Positions 13,660 to 20,228 of a stretch of DNA of 20,421 nucleotides are shown here, piece by piece (positions within the stretch are counted from its first letter, which is position 1; each line of letters begins with the position of its first letter). The notes beneath the pieces are model-generated. The model was not told the DNA's origin. It was given only the letters and a program-made list of their open reading frames with translations, and searched no databases. The DNA is taken from positions 1 to 20,421 of the IMG/VR virus record IMGVR_UViG_3300025769_007585; one strand, written 5' to 3'. The stretch is from a virus. The position numbers and the translations under genes were made by a program.

Positions 13660-14515
13660 ATCTAATCCTGTCTAATAAATTTTTAAAATATTCTTCTTTC
13701 AGCAAGTCTGTGTCGTATGATATCGAGCCATACTTTTCGAAAAAGGAGTCCATTAGCAGTGTAAGGTTGCAGTTCTCATACCTGCTTATAATAATCATAG
13801 GCCATATTTTTGAGAACACTCTAGTCATCCAACTGTCCTGTACGATAGGAACAGTGTTAGTTAAGATACATTCCCACATTCGAAATGTGTCTAAACCATT
13901 ACCTTTTGGGCAGATGCAGAATTGATGACGAGCTAGGTTAGTTTTAAAATCTTGAACTCCAAGTCCAGAATGGTGTAAAAAGGGCATCTTCAAATCCTCT
14001 TTTTGTCCCCGATATCTTTCAAAGAAGTGACAACTAATGTCTAACTTATCACAGTTTTCTATCGCCCATTCAGCGACTCTAATTCTATAGGGAGAAGTTA
14101 TACTAAAATTAGCACAGCATAACGAATCTTTACTTACCTCATTTTTTGCTTCTATAAAAGAGTCCATATCTCCATTGATACCAAGAGGAAGTGGGTATAC
14201 TTTTTTACCTAGATATTGATAAAGATTTGTAGTAAACCATCTTTTGGTGTTATGTTTAATAGACTTAATTTCTAAAGGAATAAATGCTCCACCATGCGTT
14301 GCATCTTCTATTCTGTAAACGGGTTGCCGCCTTCCGTGAATGTTAACTTCATCTGAACGCTTGATTCCCCAATCTCCACATTTCGTTATTAAAGTACATC
14401 CACTTTTTAAATCTGGGTAGTCTTCTTTGAGCATGTCCCAAGAGTTGTCATGACTACGGTCATTCAGGCGTTTCGTTAAGGATTTGTATAAGTTTACCGA
14501 AAACATCTTACTCAT
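13625..14515 (-). CDS. Exostosin-like (GT47-type) glycosyltransferase
   Basis: The 296-residue protein carries the signature of the exostosin C-terminal domain at residues ~196-230: HQFCICPKGNGLDTFRMWEC, then ILTNTVPIVQDSW. This is equal to the 'F.lcP.G.g.ds.R.wEal..g.iPVi..d' motif that forms the nucleotide-sugar site. The N-terminal half (WGIKRSDEVNIHGRR and PLPLGING) fits a small GT-B partner domain. No signal peptide or membrane segment is seen, so it acts in the cytoplasm. The start ATG 14513-14515 overlaps the recombinase stop by eight bases (ATGAGTAA). It sits between a recombinase and a nuclease gene, an unusual place for a glycan enzyme. Donor and acceptor are unknown. Confidence 0.75.
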   Translation of the reverse strand: MSKMFSVNLYKSLTKRLNDRSHDNSWDMLKEDYPDLKSGCTLITKCGDWGIKRSDEVNIHGRRQPVYRIEDATHGGAFIPLEIKSIKHNTKRWFTTNLYQYLGKKVYPLPLGINGDMDSFIEAKNEVSKDSLCCANFSITSPYRIRVAEWAIENCDKLDISCHFFERYRGQKEDLKMPFLHHSGLGVQDFKTNLARHQFCICPKGNGLDTFRMWECILTNTVPIVQDSWMTRVFSKIWPMIIISRYENCNLTLLMDSFFEKYGSISYDTDLLKEEYFKNLLDRIRYESDRLRRKRV

Positions 14516-15632
14516 TGATCGCCTCCATGACCAGCTTGGTTAATAGTTCGACTATATCAGTATTGTTAATAAGCAACTCGTACAATTTAAACTCACCTTG
14601 GGTGGTAAAGGCTTTACGAAGTTCTTCATCGGTCATATCTTCATTCATCAAACCTTTTTCAATAAGGTTTCCTGCCATGCCCACAGGCTTTCCCCCCGGA
14701 ATTAGCATAAAGTCTAGCGTATACCAAGCCCCTCTTTTGGAGATAAACCCAAGATCTAGCCCTAGAGACATGATTTCTTTAACCTTGTCAATACCGTGAC
14801 CATATCTAATATAACTTTGAATAAAATCTCCGGGTGGTCCCATGCTTGAGCAAAGAACCTTCCAATTGACAATCTGTCCTATTTGAGTGCCATTGTTATC
14901 CATCCAAGGAGTCACAGCAGAGTTGCCACCACCTCCTGTGATTTCCATTCTAGTGTCAACTTGATATTGAATCTTGTTTCCACCATCTGCCATTTTAGCT
15001 TTACCGTATCCAGATGTGTTGGCAATAAAGTGCGTGATAGCAATTACCAATCCCTTCTGGGTTGGAAGAAGCTGACCTATTTTTTTAGTAAACACACTGA
15101 GGATTTTTGGCAAGCCAGCACGATATGATCCAAAGTCCGCATCAATTTCTTTTTGTGGAATTAGCGAAGAGACTGAATCTATGATCAAAACAGCACCATG
15201 ATACTCAGGATCGCTCATCATTTTGTAAGCGATTTCTAAAAACTGCTCTGCGGAAACAGGTTTATCCACAGGGCTAACGACTATCATTTTATCTGGGTCA
15301 AGACCTGCTAGTGCAAAGTTTAATTTCTTTAAACGTCCTTCTACGTCAAGATAGATAATTGTACGACCTTGCTCTTGGCAGTTTTTTGCAATCTGCATAG
15401 ATGTGGTCGTTTTGCCAGATTTCGGGTCTCCAGTTAAAGTAATCCAACTACCTTCTAGAACGCCCCCTCCCAACCCAACGTCGATAGCTGGGCTGATACT
15501 GATAACTTGCAAGTCCTCTTTGTCTTTTAAAACTTCCGAGCCTTTTTTAAGTATCTGACCATATTCCTTAATAGTTTTGTCTAGATATGAGGGTGTAATA
15601 CTCTTCTCGGATTTTGTTTTAGTTTTTGCCAT
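14508..15632 (-). CDS. RecA/UvsX-like recombinase
   Basis: The 374-residue protein is a RecA-family strand-exchange ATPase. It has the core opening ISPAIDVGLGGGVLEGSWIT, Walker A GDPKSGKT (68-75), the YLDVEGR strand (94-100), Walker B AVLIIDSVSSL (147-157) and an AITHF segment (198-202) corresponding to the motif-4 region. The RAGLPK stretch and the glycine-rich loop between residues 203 and 240 are in the places of the DNA-binding loops. It forms filaments on single-stranded DNA for recombination and replication restart. It has a lysine-rich N-terminus and a predicted helical acidic end. It overlaps the upstream gene by 14 bases and the glycosyltransferase gene by eight. Phage UvsX and bacterial RecA cannot be separated here with certainty. 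Confidence 0.92.
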   Translation of the reverse strand: MAKTKTKSEKSITPSYLDKTIKEYGQILKKGSEVLKDKEDLQVISISPAIDVGLGGGVLEGSWITLTGDPKSGKTTTSMQIAKNCQEQGRTIIYLDVEGRLKKLNFALAGLDPDKMIVVSPVDKPVSAEQFLEIAYKMMSDPEYHGAVLIIDSVSSLIPQKEIDADFGSYRAGLPKILSVFTKKIGQLLPTQKGLVIAITHFIANTSGYGKAKMADGGNKIQYQVDTRMEITGGGGNSAVTPWMDNNGTQIGQIVNWKVLCSSMGPPGDFIQSYIRYGHGIDKVKEIMSLGLDLGFISKRGAWYTLDFMLIPGGKPVGMAGNLIEKGLMNEDMTDEELRKAFTTQGEFKLYELLINNTDIVELLTKLVMEAINE

Positions 15633-16095
15633 CTGATTTCCTTAGTTTCGATATTAGACTGTTTTTGTTAGGTTGAGACTTTCTTGGTTTGTAATTGCCT
15701 TCAGGAATATCAACAACCTTCTTGGGTTTCTTTTCCTCTGCCTCAACAATTTCTTGAGATTTTGCCAAGCCTTCTTTAACAAAGTCTAGCAAAATAACAA
15801 ACTTTTTACTGCGATGCAAATACCCTAGCGAGAATGTGTTCTTCCCTCTAGGGCTGTTTAAATAGTGAAAAACGGCCTTTTCTCCATATTTTTTAATGGC
15901 CTTGTGTGCCGCTTTTACTTGAGTTTGGTATTCTTGTGTTTTAGAACCATTCCAAAATTTATAAGCAAGAGAGCCTTTGTTATCTTTTTCGGAACGTCGG
16001 ATACACATTTTTTCAGCTATAAACTGAGCAGCACTACACTCCTGCCCCGTCGAGATACTTGTATACTTTTTCGTTTTTGGGTTTTTCTGATCCAT
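15619..16095 (-). CDS. Hypothetical basic protein, 158 residues
   Basis: I do not recognise this protein. Residues 10-105 look like a folded basic domain (SISTGQECSAAQFIAE, then GSLAYKFWNG and KKYGEKAVFHYL). Residues ~112-158 are a charged, probably disordered tail rich in lysine, glutamate and proline. It has no membrane segment. Its start at ATG 16093-16095 lacks a clear Shine-Dalgarno and gives a 62-base overlap with the upstream gene, so translation probably depends on coupling, or the true start is elsewhere. The basic content and position directly upstream of the recombinase make a nucleic-acid role possible. Confidence 0.7.
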   Translation of the reverse strand: MDQKNPKTKKYTSISTGQECSAAQFIAEKMCIRRSEKDNKGSLAYKFWNGSKTQEYQTQVKAAHKAIKKYGEKAVFHYLNSPRGKNTFSLGYLHRSKKFVILLDFVKEGLAKSQEIVEAEEKKPKKVVDIPEGNYKPRKSQPNKNSLISKLRKSDGKN

Positions 16096-16561
16096 GTTTA
16101 AATACCATTTGTTTAATATTGTTACGTGTCAGTAGTCGATTGGATTCGAGTTGCTCATAGTCATTTAAAGGCCAGACAAACTTTCTTACCTTAATATAAT
16201 CACAGCTTTCATCCATTAATGACACGCTTAAAAACTGAAAATCTTTAAAATCCCCAGACATGGACTGCTCTCTAGCAGCACCTCTACACACTGAAACTCC
16301 ATCTAGCCCATTTTCATCTTCGAAAAAAATAGCTTCAGGCATACCAAACATATGGAGTCTAATTTTTGTAAAGTGACAATTATTCTCTTTACAATACTTT
16401 TGGACTCGTTCCCAACAAGGAGCGTATCCCGATCTTTCATAGTCCCCAAAGACTGTTAGACCATTGCTTAAAGTCCCAGTCCAACTCATATCTAGCCGTT
16501 CTACAAGTAACTGTCTAATAAAAGGATCGTAAGACGTGCATATATCCCAACAAGTTCCCAT
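16034..16561 (-). CDS. Hypothetical protein, 175 residues
   Basis: No family is recognised. The protein is soluble, with several tryptophans and seven cysteines that are spread out and not in zinc-ribbon pairs (MGTCWDIC at the start, APCWERVQKYCKENNC around 48-62). Strand-like stretches such as KIRLHMFGMPEAIFF and FQFLSVSLMD suggest a mixed alpha/beta fold. An AAGGA site lies about seven bases before ATG 16559-16561, and the start shares a base with the upstream stop (TAATG). Its last 62 bases overlap the next gene in a different frame, which is long for this array. Confidence 0.75.
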   Translation of the reverse strand: MGTCWDICTSYDPFIRQLLVERLDMSWTGTLSNGLTVFGDYERSGYAPCWERVQKYCKENNCHFTKIRLHMFGMPEAIFFEDENGLDGVSVCRGAAREQSMSGDFKDFQFLSVSLMDESCDYIKVRKFVWPLNDYEQLESNRLLTRNNIKQMVFKHGSEKPKNEKVYKYLDGAGV

Positions 16562-16917
16562 TATTTATCCTTTTTGATAACGTGAATCCTTCCAGAAAAT
16601 CTACTAACACTGTTGGCAGACTCTTGTCTTTTTGCTCTAGATTCGTCAGAAGCTACTGATGCGTTTTGCGTCATAATCGTTGCTCCATACTTTTCGTTTC
16701 TAGCAAACATTCTGCCCGCTTCACCCTTGGGTGTCTCGGTCTTGGTGTTGGTAGTTGATTGTTCTTGTGTCACTGAGTCGATGAATTTCGATATAACTTT
16801 CTCGGAACGGTTAGTAGCACCCGAGATTGTTGCAACATCATCTCCATGACTAAGCATATCGTGGATCTGAGTTTTTTCAGCTTTAGATAGTGGCCCTTTT
16901 TTGTTTTGTTTTGTCAT
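16561..16917 (-). CDS. Small HTH-like phage protein, 118 residues
   Basis: The protein is unassigned. Residues ~10-46 (LSKAEKTQIHDMLSHGDD, then VATISGATNRSEKVISKFID) have the helix-loop-helix rhythm of a helix-turn-helix of the sigma region 4 or resolvase kind. Residues 50-105 are polar and low in hydrophobic content. The end RFSGRIHVIKKDK may form a short strand and basic tail. A DNA-binding regulator or RNA-polymerase adaptor would fit, but the helix-turn-helix reading is by eye. The gene is four bases from its upstream neighbour and shares a base with the downstream start. Confidence 0.7.
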   Translation of the reverse strand: MTKQNKKGPLSKAEKTQIHDMLSHGDDVATISGATNRSEKVISKFIDSVTQEQSTTNTKTETPKGEAGRMFARNEKYGATIMTQNASVASDESRAKRQESANSVSRFSGRIHVIKKDK

Positions 16918-16921
16918 TATA

Positions 16922-17272
16922 TCACTCCATAATTAATCGTCTAGCGTTAGTAAAAAACTGTCTCTTTTTATTTTTAAGATAATTAGAGTAAGAAATCCAA
17001 GCGTTTTGGTTAACTTTTCTAAATTCAAATCTTTTCAACTTTTGTTGGTTAAGATGGCGATGGGTTCCGTGAGGGTCTAAAACTTCACCGGAACCAACCC
17101 TTACAAAATAATGAACTGAAATGTCGTTATAACCGTGAAAGTATTCAACACATTTCGCCACAGCCTGCTTATCAGTATCGCAGTAGTTGCCGTTTCTGTC
17201 TAGAAATGTAATTAGAATTTCCGGCTTTTCTGGAAGTTTTAAATGGTCTGTATTTTCATCTTTATGAATCAT
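16922..17272 (-). CDS. Hypothetical protein, 116 residues
   Basis: I see no known family. The middle (LITFLDRNGNYCDTDKQAVAKCVEYFHG, split here by a short linker at residue ~32) alternates strand and helix, followed by HYFVRVGSGEVLDPHG and a basic end with FRKVNQNAWISYSNYLKNK. There is no signal peptide or membrane segment. It overlaps the upstream gene by 11 bases. Together with its neighbours it forms a run of small genes of the kind phages express early to act on the host, which is a statement of position only. Confidence 0.7.
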   Translation of the reverse strand: MIHKDENTDHLKLPEKPEILITFLDRNGNYCDTDKQAVAKCVEYFHGYNDISVHYFVRVGSGEVLDPHGTHRHLNQQKLKRFEFRKVNQNAWISYSNYLKNKKRQFFTNARRLIME

Positions 17273-17567
17273 TAATTTTCTCCAATGCTTGTTTTACTTT
17301 TCTTATACAATCAGCTTCGCTACTGCCTTTGATCATTATCCTAGCCTTGTTAGACATTTTGTATCTTTCAAAATCTTTGTTGTTCAAAGGAGGGTCAACT
17401 ATAGTATTGTCAAGATTTACAGGAGTTATCTCTATTTCGAAATTTAAAACAGCAATATGTGCTTTTTCCCTACTGGAAAAGTTGGCTGATTTTTCATGAC
17501 GAATCTCTTCTAAGGCTTTGATAAAAGCTGAGTTAGACTCCCACTCTCTACCGTTCATTTCTTTCAT
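17262..17567 (-). CDS. Hypothetical protein, 101 residues
   Basis: No family is recognised. The sequence has a charged helical N-terminus (FIKALEEIRHEKSANF), a strand-rich middle (AHIAVLNFEIEITPVN) and an end KARIMIKGSSEADCIRKVKQ that resembles a small alpha/beta sandwich. GGTGAG lies about eight bases before ATG 17565-17567. The start overlaps the FmdB-like stop by four bases (ATGA) and the end overlaps the next gene by 11 bases. Confidence 0.7.
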   Translation of the reverse strand: MKEMNGREWESNSAFIKALEEIRHEKSANFSSREKAHIAVLNFEIEITPVNLDNTIVDPPLNNKDFERYKMSNKARIMIKGSSEADCIRKVKQALEKINDS

Positions 17568-17920
17568 TTGGGCTTCTCACCTGTTTTAATCCAGTGCTGT
17601 TGTTGTTGAGGTGTCATAGAGATGATGGATTTATGACGCTCTCTAGTTTCTTTGTGCTTTTTACTTACAGTGTTGTTTAGATCATCTTTTAAACGTCTTT
17701 CTTGTAGCTCATACTTTCCCATACTCTTAGTGTTCTTTTCAGCCTGTTGAGCTACAGTCTTTACCTCTTTAACAAATGTGTTTGGTGGAGTTAGAACAAC
17801 TATTTTAAAAGCCTTATTAACATTGCAAGCTGGACATTTTCTGAACGAATCAGCAGACATAGATTGAATCACTTCGTCGCGATGCCCACACTCGGAGCAC
17901 TCAAAATCATAAGTTGGCAT
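17564..17920 (-). CDS. FmdB-family zinc ribbon protein
   Basis: The first 35 residues match the FmdB-type zinc ribbon: MPTYDFECSECGHRDEVIQS, then KCPAC, with ligands C8, C11, C29 and C32. The remaining 80 residues are helical, basic and glutamine-rich (KYELQERRLKDDLNNTVSKK, then TPQQQQHW) and are not part of that domain. FmdB-type ribbons are widespread in bacteria and phages, without a well-defined role. GGAG five bases upstream of ATG 17918-17920 supports the start. This is the first gene of the long array and follows the promoter at 17972-18000. Confidence 0.8.
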   Translation of the reverse strand: MPTYDFECSECGHRDEVIQSMSADSFRKCPACNVNKAFKIVVLTPPNTFVKEVKTVAQQAEKNTKSMGKYELQERRLKDDLNNTVSKKHKETRERHKSIISMTPQQQQHWIKTGEKPK

Positions 17921-17971
17921 TTTTACTCCATTGATTTAAATATACGAATATTATTTAACACTAGATACTGT

Positions 17972-18000
17972 ATTATAAGCTGCAATTAAGCATTTGACAC
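17972..18000 (-). promoter_or_regulatory. Sigma70-like promoter before the long gene array
   Basis: On the minus strand, GTGTCA (17995-18000, four of six to TTGACA) is separated by 17 bases from a perfect TATAAT (17972-17977). Transcription would begin near 17964, about 45 bases before the FmdB-like start. No other non-coding stretch of useful length occurs from here to the left edge, so this could drive the whole replication array. The reading is by eye; AT-rich DNA gives chance matches. Confidence 0.45.
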
Positions 18001-18026
18001 AATAAAAAACAAATAGATAGGATTCT

Positions 18027-18155
18027 TCAAATTTTTAGAATTGTCAATATTAACAACACTCCAACAGAAACACACCATAATATTTCGCTGCGACTTTCTG
18101 GATTTTTACCAGCTATTAGACTCTCACGTTTCCTAAGATTAGGCAATACGTGCAT
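18027..18155 (-). CDS. Possible 42-residue membrane microprotein
   Basis: An open frame starts at ATG 18153-18155 and ends at TGA 18027-18029. The product begins MHVLPNLRKRESLIAGKNPE (charged, basic) and ends with a hydrophobic stretch ILWCVSVGVLLILTILKI, which would make a single tail-anchored membrane segment. There is no good Shine-Dalgarno, only a weak GAG six bases upstream. The same frame stays open for 15 codons before the ATG and reads protein-like (RGRFGVSDYDTELA) up to a TGA at 18201-18203, without any usual start codon. It may be a real small gene, a gene with an unrecognised start, or the remnant of a longer one. Confidence 0.4.
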   Translation of the reverse strand: MHVLPNLRKRESLIAGKNPESRSEILWCVSVGVLLILTILKI

Positions 18156-18183
18156 GGCTAACTCGGTGTCATAGTCCGATACC

Positions 18184-18231
18184 CCGAAACGCCCACGAAA
18201 TCAGTCTTTCGGTTTACACACTGTGGTGTGC
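18184..18231 (-). other. Tandem and mutually exclusive hairpins after the PhoH gene
   Basis: On the minus strand, CACAC-CACA-GTGTG (18217-18230) forms one short hairpin. Directly after it CGAAA (18207-18211) can pair with TTTCG (18196-18200), or CCGAAA (18207-18212) can pair with TTTCGG (18184-18189); the two pairings exclude each other. No U-tract follows, so this is not a standard intrinsic terminator. The stretch to about 18155 is also visibly richer in GC than its surroundings. It may be an RNA element between the PhoH gene and the array, but short stems also arise by chance. Confidence 0.35.
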
Positions 18232-18265
18232 TTCTGATGGAAGCGATGTTATTAACCAATAGGTA

Positions 18266-18952
18266 CTATCTTCTACCGCCAGTTCTTGCCATTATTCTTC
18301 CGATAATAGGATTTCTGACGATATCGCAAGCCTCAAGCTCGCAAATTCCAACTCCATCTAAATCATCTAGTTCATCCATTAACTGATCGAACGCCCCAGC
18401 GTCTCTGCCTTTAAGGTCTGTTTGGTCTGGGTCGCCATTGATTACAGCAGTAGAGTGCATACCTAGTCTAGTGATGAACATGATAATTTGCTCGTATGTA
18501 GCGTTTTGAGCTTCGTCTAAGATAGTGAAGGAGTCATCAAAAGTTCTTCCTCGCATAAACTCCAGAGGACATACTTCGATTGTTTTTGTAGCTCTCATAG
18601 AGTTATAAGTATCCAGACCTAAATATTTTTTCATTTCTTCCAAAACAGGAATCATGTAGGGTTGGACTTTTTCGTTAAGGCTTCCCGGAAGATGTCCTAG
18701 CCCTCGACCAGCTTCAATTGCGGGTCTAGCTACAACAATGTTGTTTATTTTTTTATTCAGTATCCAATCGCAAGCCAAGCCGACTGAGCAAGCGGTTTTA
18801 CCCGAACCTGCTGGGCCAGAACAAAGGGTAACGTCACATTCTGTTATTAACCTTAAATATTCAGCTTGATTTTCGCCTTTGGGTTGAAGTCTTTTTCTTT
18901 GGGGTCTAATTGGTAACTTCCGCTGCTTCCTCTTCTCTTTTTTTCGTGACAT
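18266..18952 (-). CDS. PhoH-like ATPase
   Basis: The 228-residue protein is a PhoH-type P-loop ATPase. Walker A is GPAGSGKT (46-53), Walker B is FTILDEAQN (142-150, D146 and E147), and the conserved VARPAIEAG (74-82) and INGDPDQTD segments are present, with an arginine-containing end near NPIIGRIM. A basic N-terminal extension (KKEKRKQRKLPIRPQRKR) precedes the ATPase core. PhoH proteins resemble superfamily 1 helicase cores and are common in marine phages; their role there is unsettled. AAAGG lies seven bases before ATG 18950-18952. It follows the virion protein gene by ten bases, so they are probably one transcript. Confidence 0.9.
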   Translation of the reverse strand: MSRKKEKRKQRKLPIRPQRKRLQPKGENQAEYLRLITECDVTLCSGPAGSGKTACSVGLACDWILNKKINNIVVARPAIEAGRGLGHLPGSLNEKVQPYMIPVLEEMKKYLGLDTYNSMRATKTIEVCPLEFMRGRTFDDSFTILDEAQNATYEQIIMFITRLGMHSTAVINGDPDQTDLKGRDAGAFDQLMDELDDLDGVGICELEACDIVRNPIIGRIMARTGGRR

Positions 18953-18962
18953 AGAAAAGCCT

Positions 18963-20174
18963 TTAGTAAGTAGTCGTAGATGTAAAATTTCTCAAGGTAG
19001 AGTCTTTAAGTAAGAAAATCTCGCTATGATCATTTTGGAAACTCATGCTGGTTTCCACATTTCCTTCTCCCCCAGCATCCCCTCCGGTTACATCAAAGGA
19101 AGATATATAATTCTTACTGCCTAAATTCCACTGAAAATAATTGCTACCGTTTCCAAAAGCAGCAATTCTTATTTCTCTATCTGTTCTATAATTATCAATC
19201 CCTTTGGTTTCACTACCATAAGTTCCAGCACTATGATAAGTGTCGGTAACTTCATGATCTTGCGGCGATCCCTCTGCAAAGTATTGTGCTCTTGTTATTC
19301 CAGAAAATGTACAAGAAACTCCAACAGGCAATTCAATTTGTCTAAACTTATTCATCTCGGCTCTATCGGTTACCGAGCCTCTCCATTGTCCAATGTCTGG
19401 AATATCTCGATATGCAATATCAACATTGATATCAATTTGCTGTAGTCCCAAAATAGGAATTCCATCAAGAGTATTCCCTATAGTAAATGCCTTTTGTGCT
19501 TCAAACGGTAAAATACAGCTTGTTAAATCTATATCTTCTCGCGTCAAAACATCTCTATCTAAATGAGGAAAGTCAGCGGCTCCACCAAAAAAATCAAAAT
19601 CTGTAATGTTAGTCACATCATCTTGTGTGTATGAAAAGGTATCAAAGGTTAAATCTTCTGTAATTGCACCATTAATCGAAACAGAATAGGATATATTGGT
19701 TAGCAAACAACATCTGTATGTCTGAGTTTGACACTGATTGTCCGATGGTGAGCCTGCACCAAGATAAGAGTAGTTATCTGGAGTGTATACAATACAAATG
19801 TCATAATTTTTCAACCTGTTGTTGAATCCGGTAAAACCTATAGTCTGATCGGTTGCTATGCCTAAAATATGAGAATCTGTATAAGAGGACAATCCTGAAG
19901 TATTGTAAAAGAAATCGTTTTGTTTTGCTATAACTCTAGAAACATTTATAGTGTACTGGATTTTGTTCCATCTTCCGTATTGGTTTTGCATCCTACCTAT
20001 GTCTGGAATCGCAGTTCTAACTAGCTCTCTAGACACACCAACGCTTTGAACACCTTCAAGTATAAGAGCGTCAACCGGAGATTCGTTACCGCCAGTTGCC
20101 GTTGTTACCCGATCTTTAACCAGCACAGCTTGGCAAGCGGAGAATATTCTATCATTAGGGGGTGAAAATGTCAT
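18963..20174 (-). CDS. Probable virion structural protein
   Basis: The 403-residue protein is beta-rich with few lysines and many T, S, D, N and G residues, a composition typical of phage tail or capsid proteins. It has no signal peptide, membrane segment or catalytic motif. Two related segments appear: VSRELVRTAIPDIGRMQNQY (48-67) and VDIAYRDIPDIGQWRGSVTD (251-270), which share IPDIG and suggest a duplicated beta-barrel unit as in tail-tube-type proteins. AAGGA lies six bases before ATG 20172-20174. I cannot name the exact virion component. Its presence next to PhoH marks the end of a structural module and the start of the replication module. Confidence 0.65.
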   Translation of the reverse strand: MTFSPPNDRIFSACQAVLVKDRVTTATGGNESPVDALILEGVQSVGVSRELVRTAIPDIGRMQNQYGRWNKIQYTINVSRVIAKQNDFFYNTSGLSSYTDSHILGIATDQTIGFTGFNNRLKNYDICIVYTPDNYSYLGAGSPSDNQCQTQTYRCCLLTNISYSVSINGAITEDLTFDTFSYTQDDVTNITDFDFFGGAADFPHLDRDVLTREDIDLTSCILPFEAQKAFTIGNTLDGIPILGLQQIDINVDIAYRDIPDIGQWRGSVTDRAEMNKFRQIELPVGVSCTFSGITRAQYFAEGSPQDHEVTDTYHSAGTYGSETKGIDNYRTDREIRIAAFGNGSNYFQWNLGSKNYISSFDVTGGDAGGEGNVETSMSFQNDHSEIFLLKDSTLRNFTSTTTY

Positions 20175-20198
20175 ACGTTTCCTTTAAGTTTTGTCAAT

Positions 20199-20228
20199 AT
20201 TATATACACATTACTTCTTAAATTTGAA
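20199..20228 (-). promoter_or_regulatory. Possible promoter before the virion protein gene
   Basis: On the minus strand TTCAAA (20223-20228, four of six) is followed after 18 bases by TATAAT (20199-20204), 25 bases before the start of the 403-residue protein. The TATATAATAT run also resembles phage late promoters of the TATAAATA type. The AT-rich context makes this a modest call. Confidence 0.35.

Noticed and set aside
17994-18023. A plus-strand promoter, TTGACA then 18 bases then TAGGAT
   Set aside because: The -35 is a full match but it is largely the complement of the minus-strand -35, and no plus-strand gene follows. An antisense RNA is possible but nothing else supports it.
18196-18231. 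An intrinsic terminator after the PhoH gene
   Set aside because: The stems are only five to six base pairs and no run of T follows on the minus strand.
18155-18260. A tRNA or hammerhead-type ribozyme in the intergenic region
   Set aside because: No cloverleaf with T-arm and anticodon arm can be drawn, and the CTGATG on the plus strand is not followed by the GAAA core needed for a hammerhead.
2904-20174. Many plus-strand open frames of 60-112 codons, for example 12482-12820, 14515-14799 and 2904-3173
   Set aside because: Each lies opposite a well-supported minus-strand gene, has no recognisable domain and reads as low-complexity serine, leucine and phenylalanine-rich sequence typical of antisense shadows.
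18041-20201. The 11-base repeat TTGTCAATATT at 18041-18051 and 20191-20201 as a shared regulatory site
   Set aside because: It is short and AT-rich, one copy lies in the end of the microprotein frame and the other in a leader, and only two copies were noticed.
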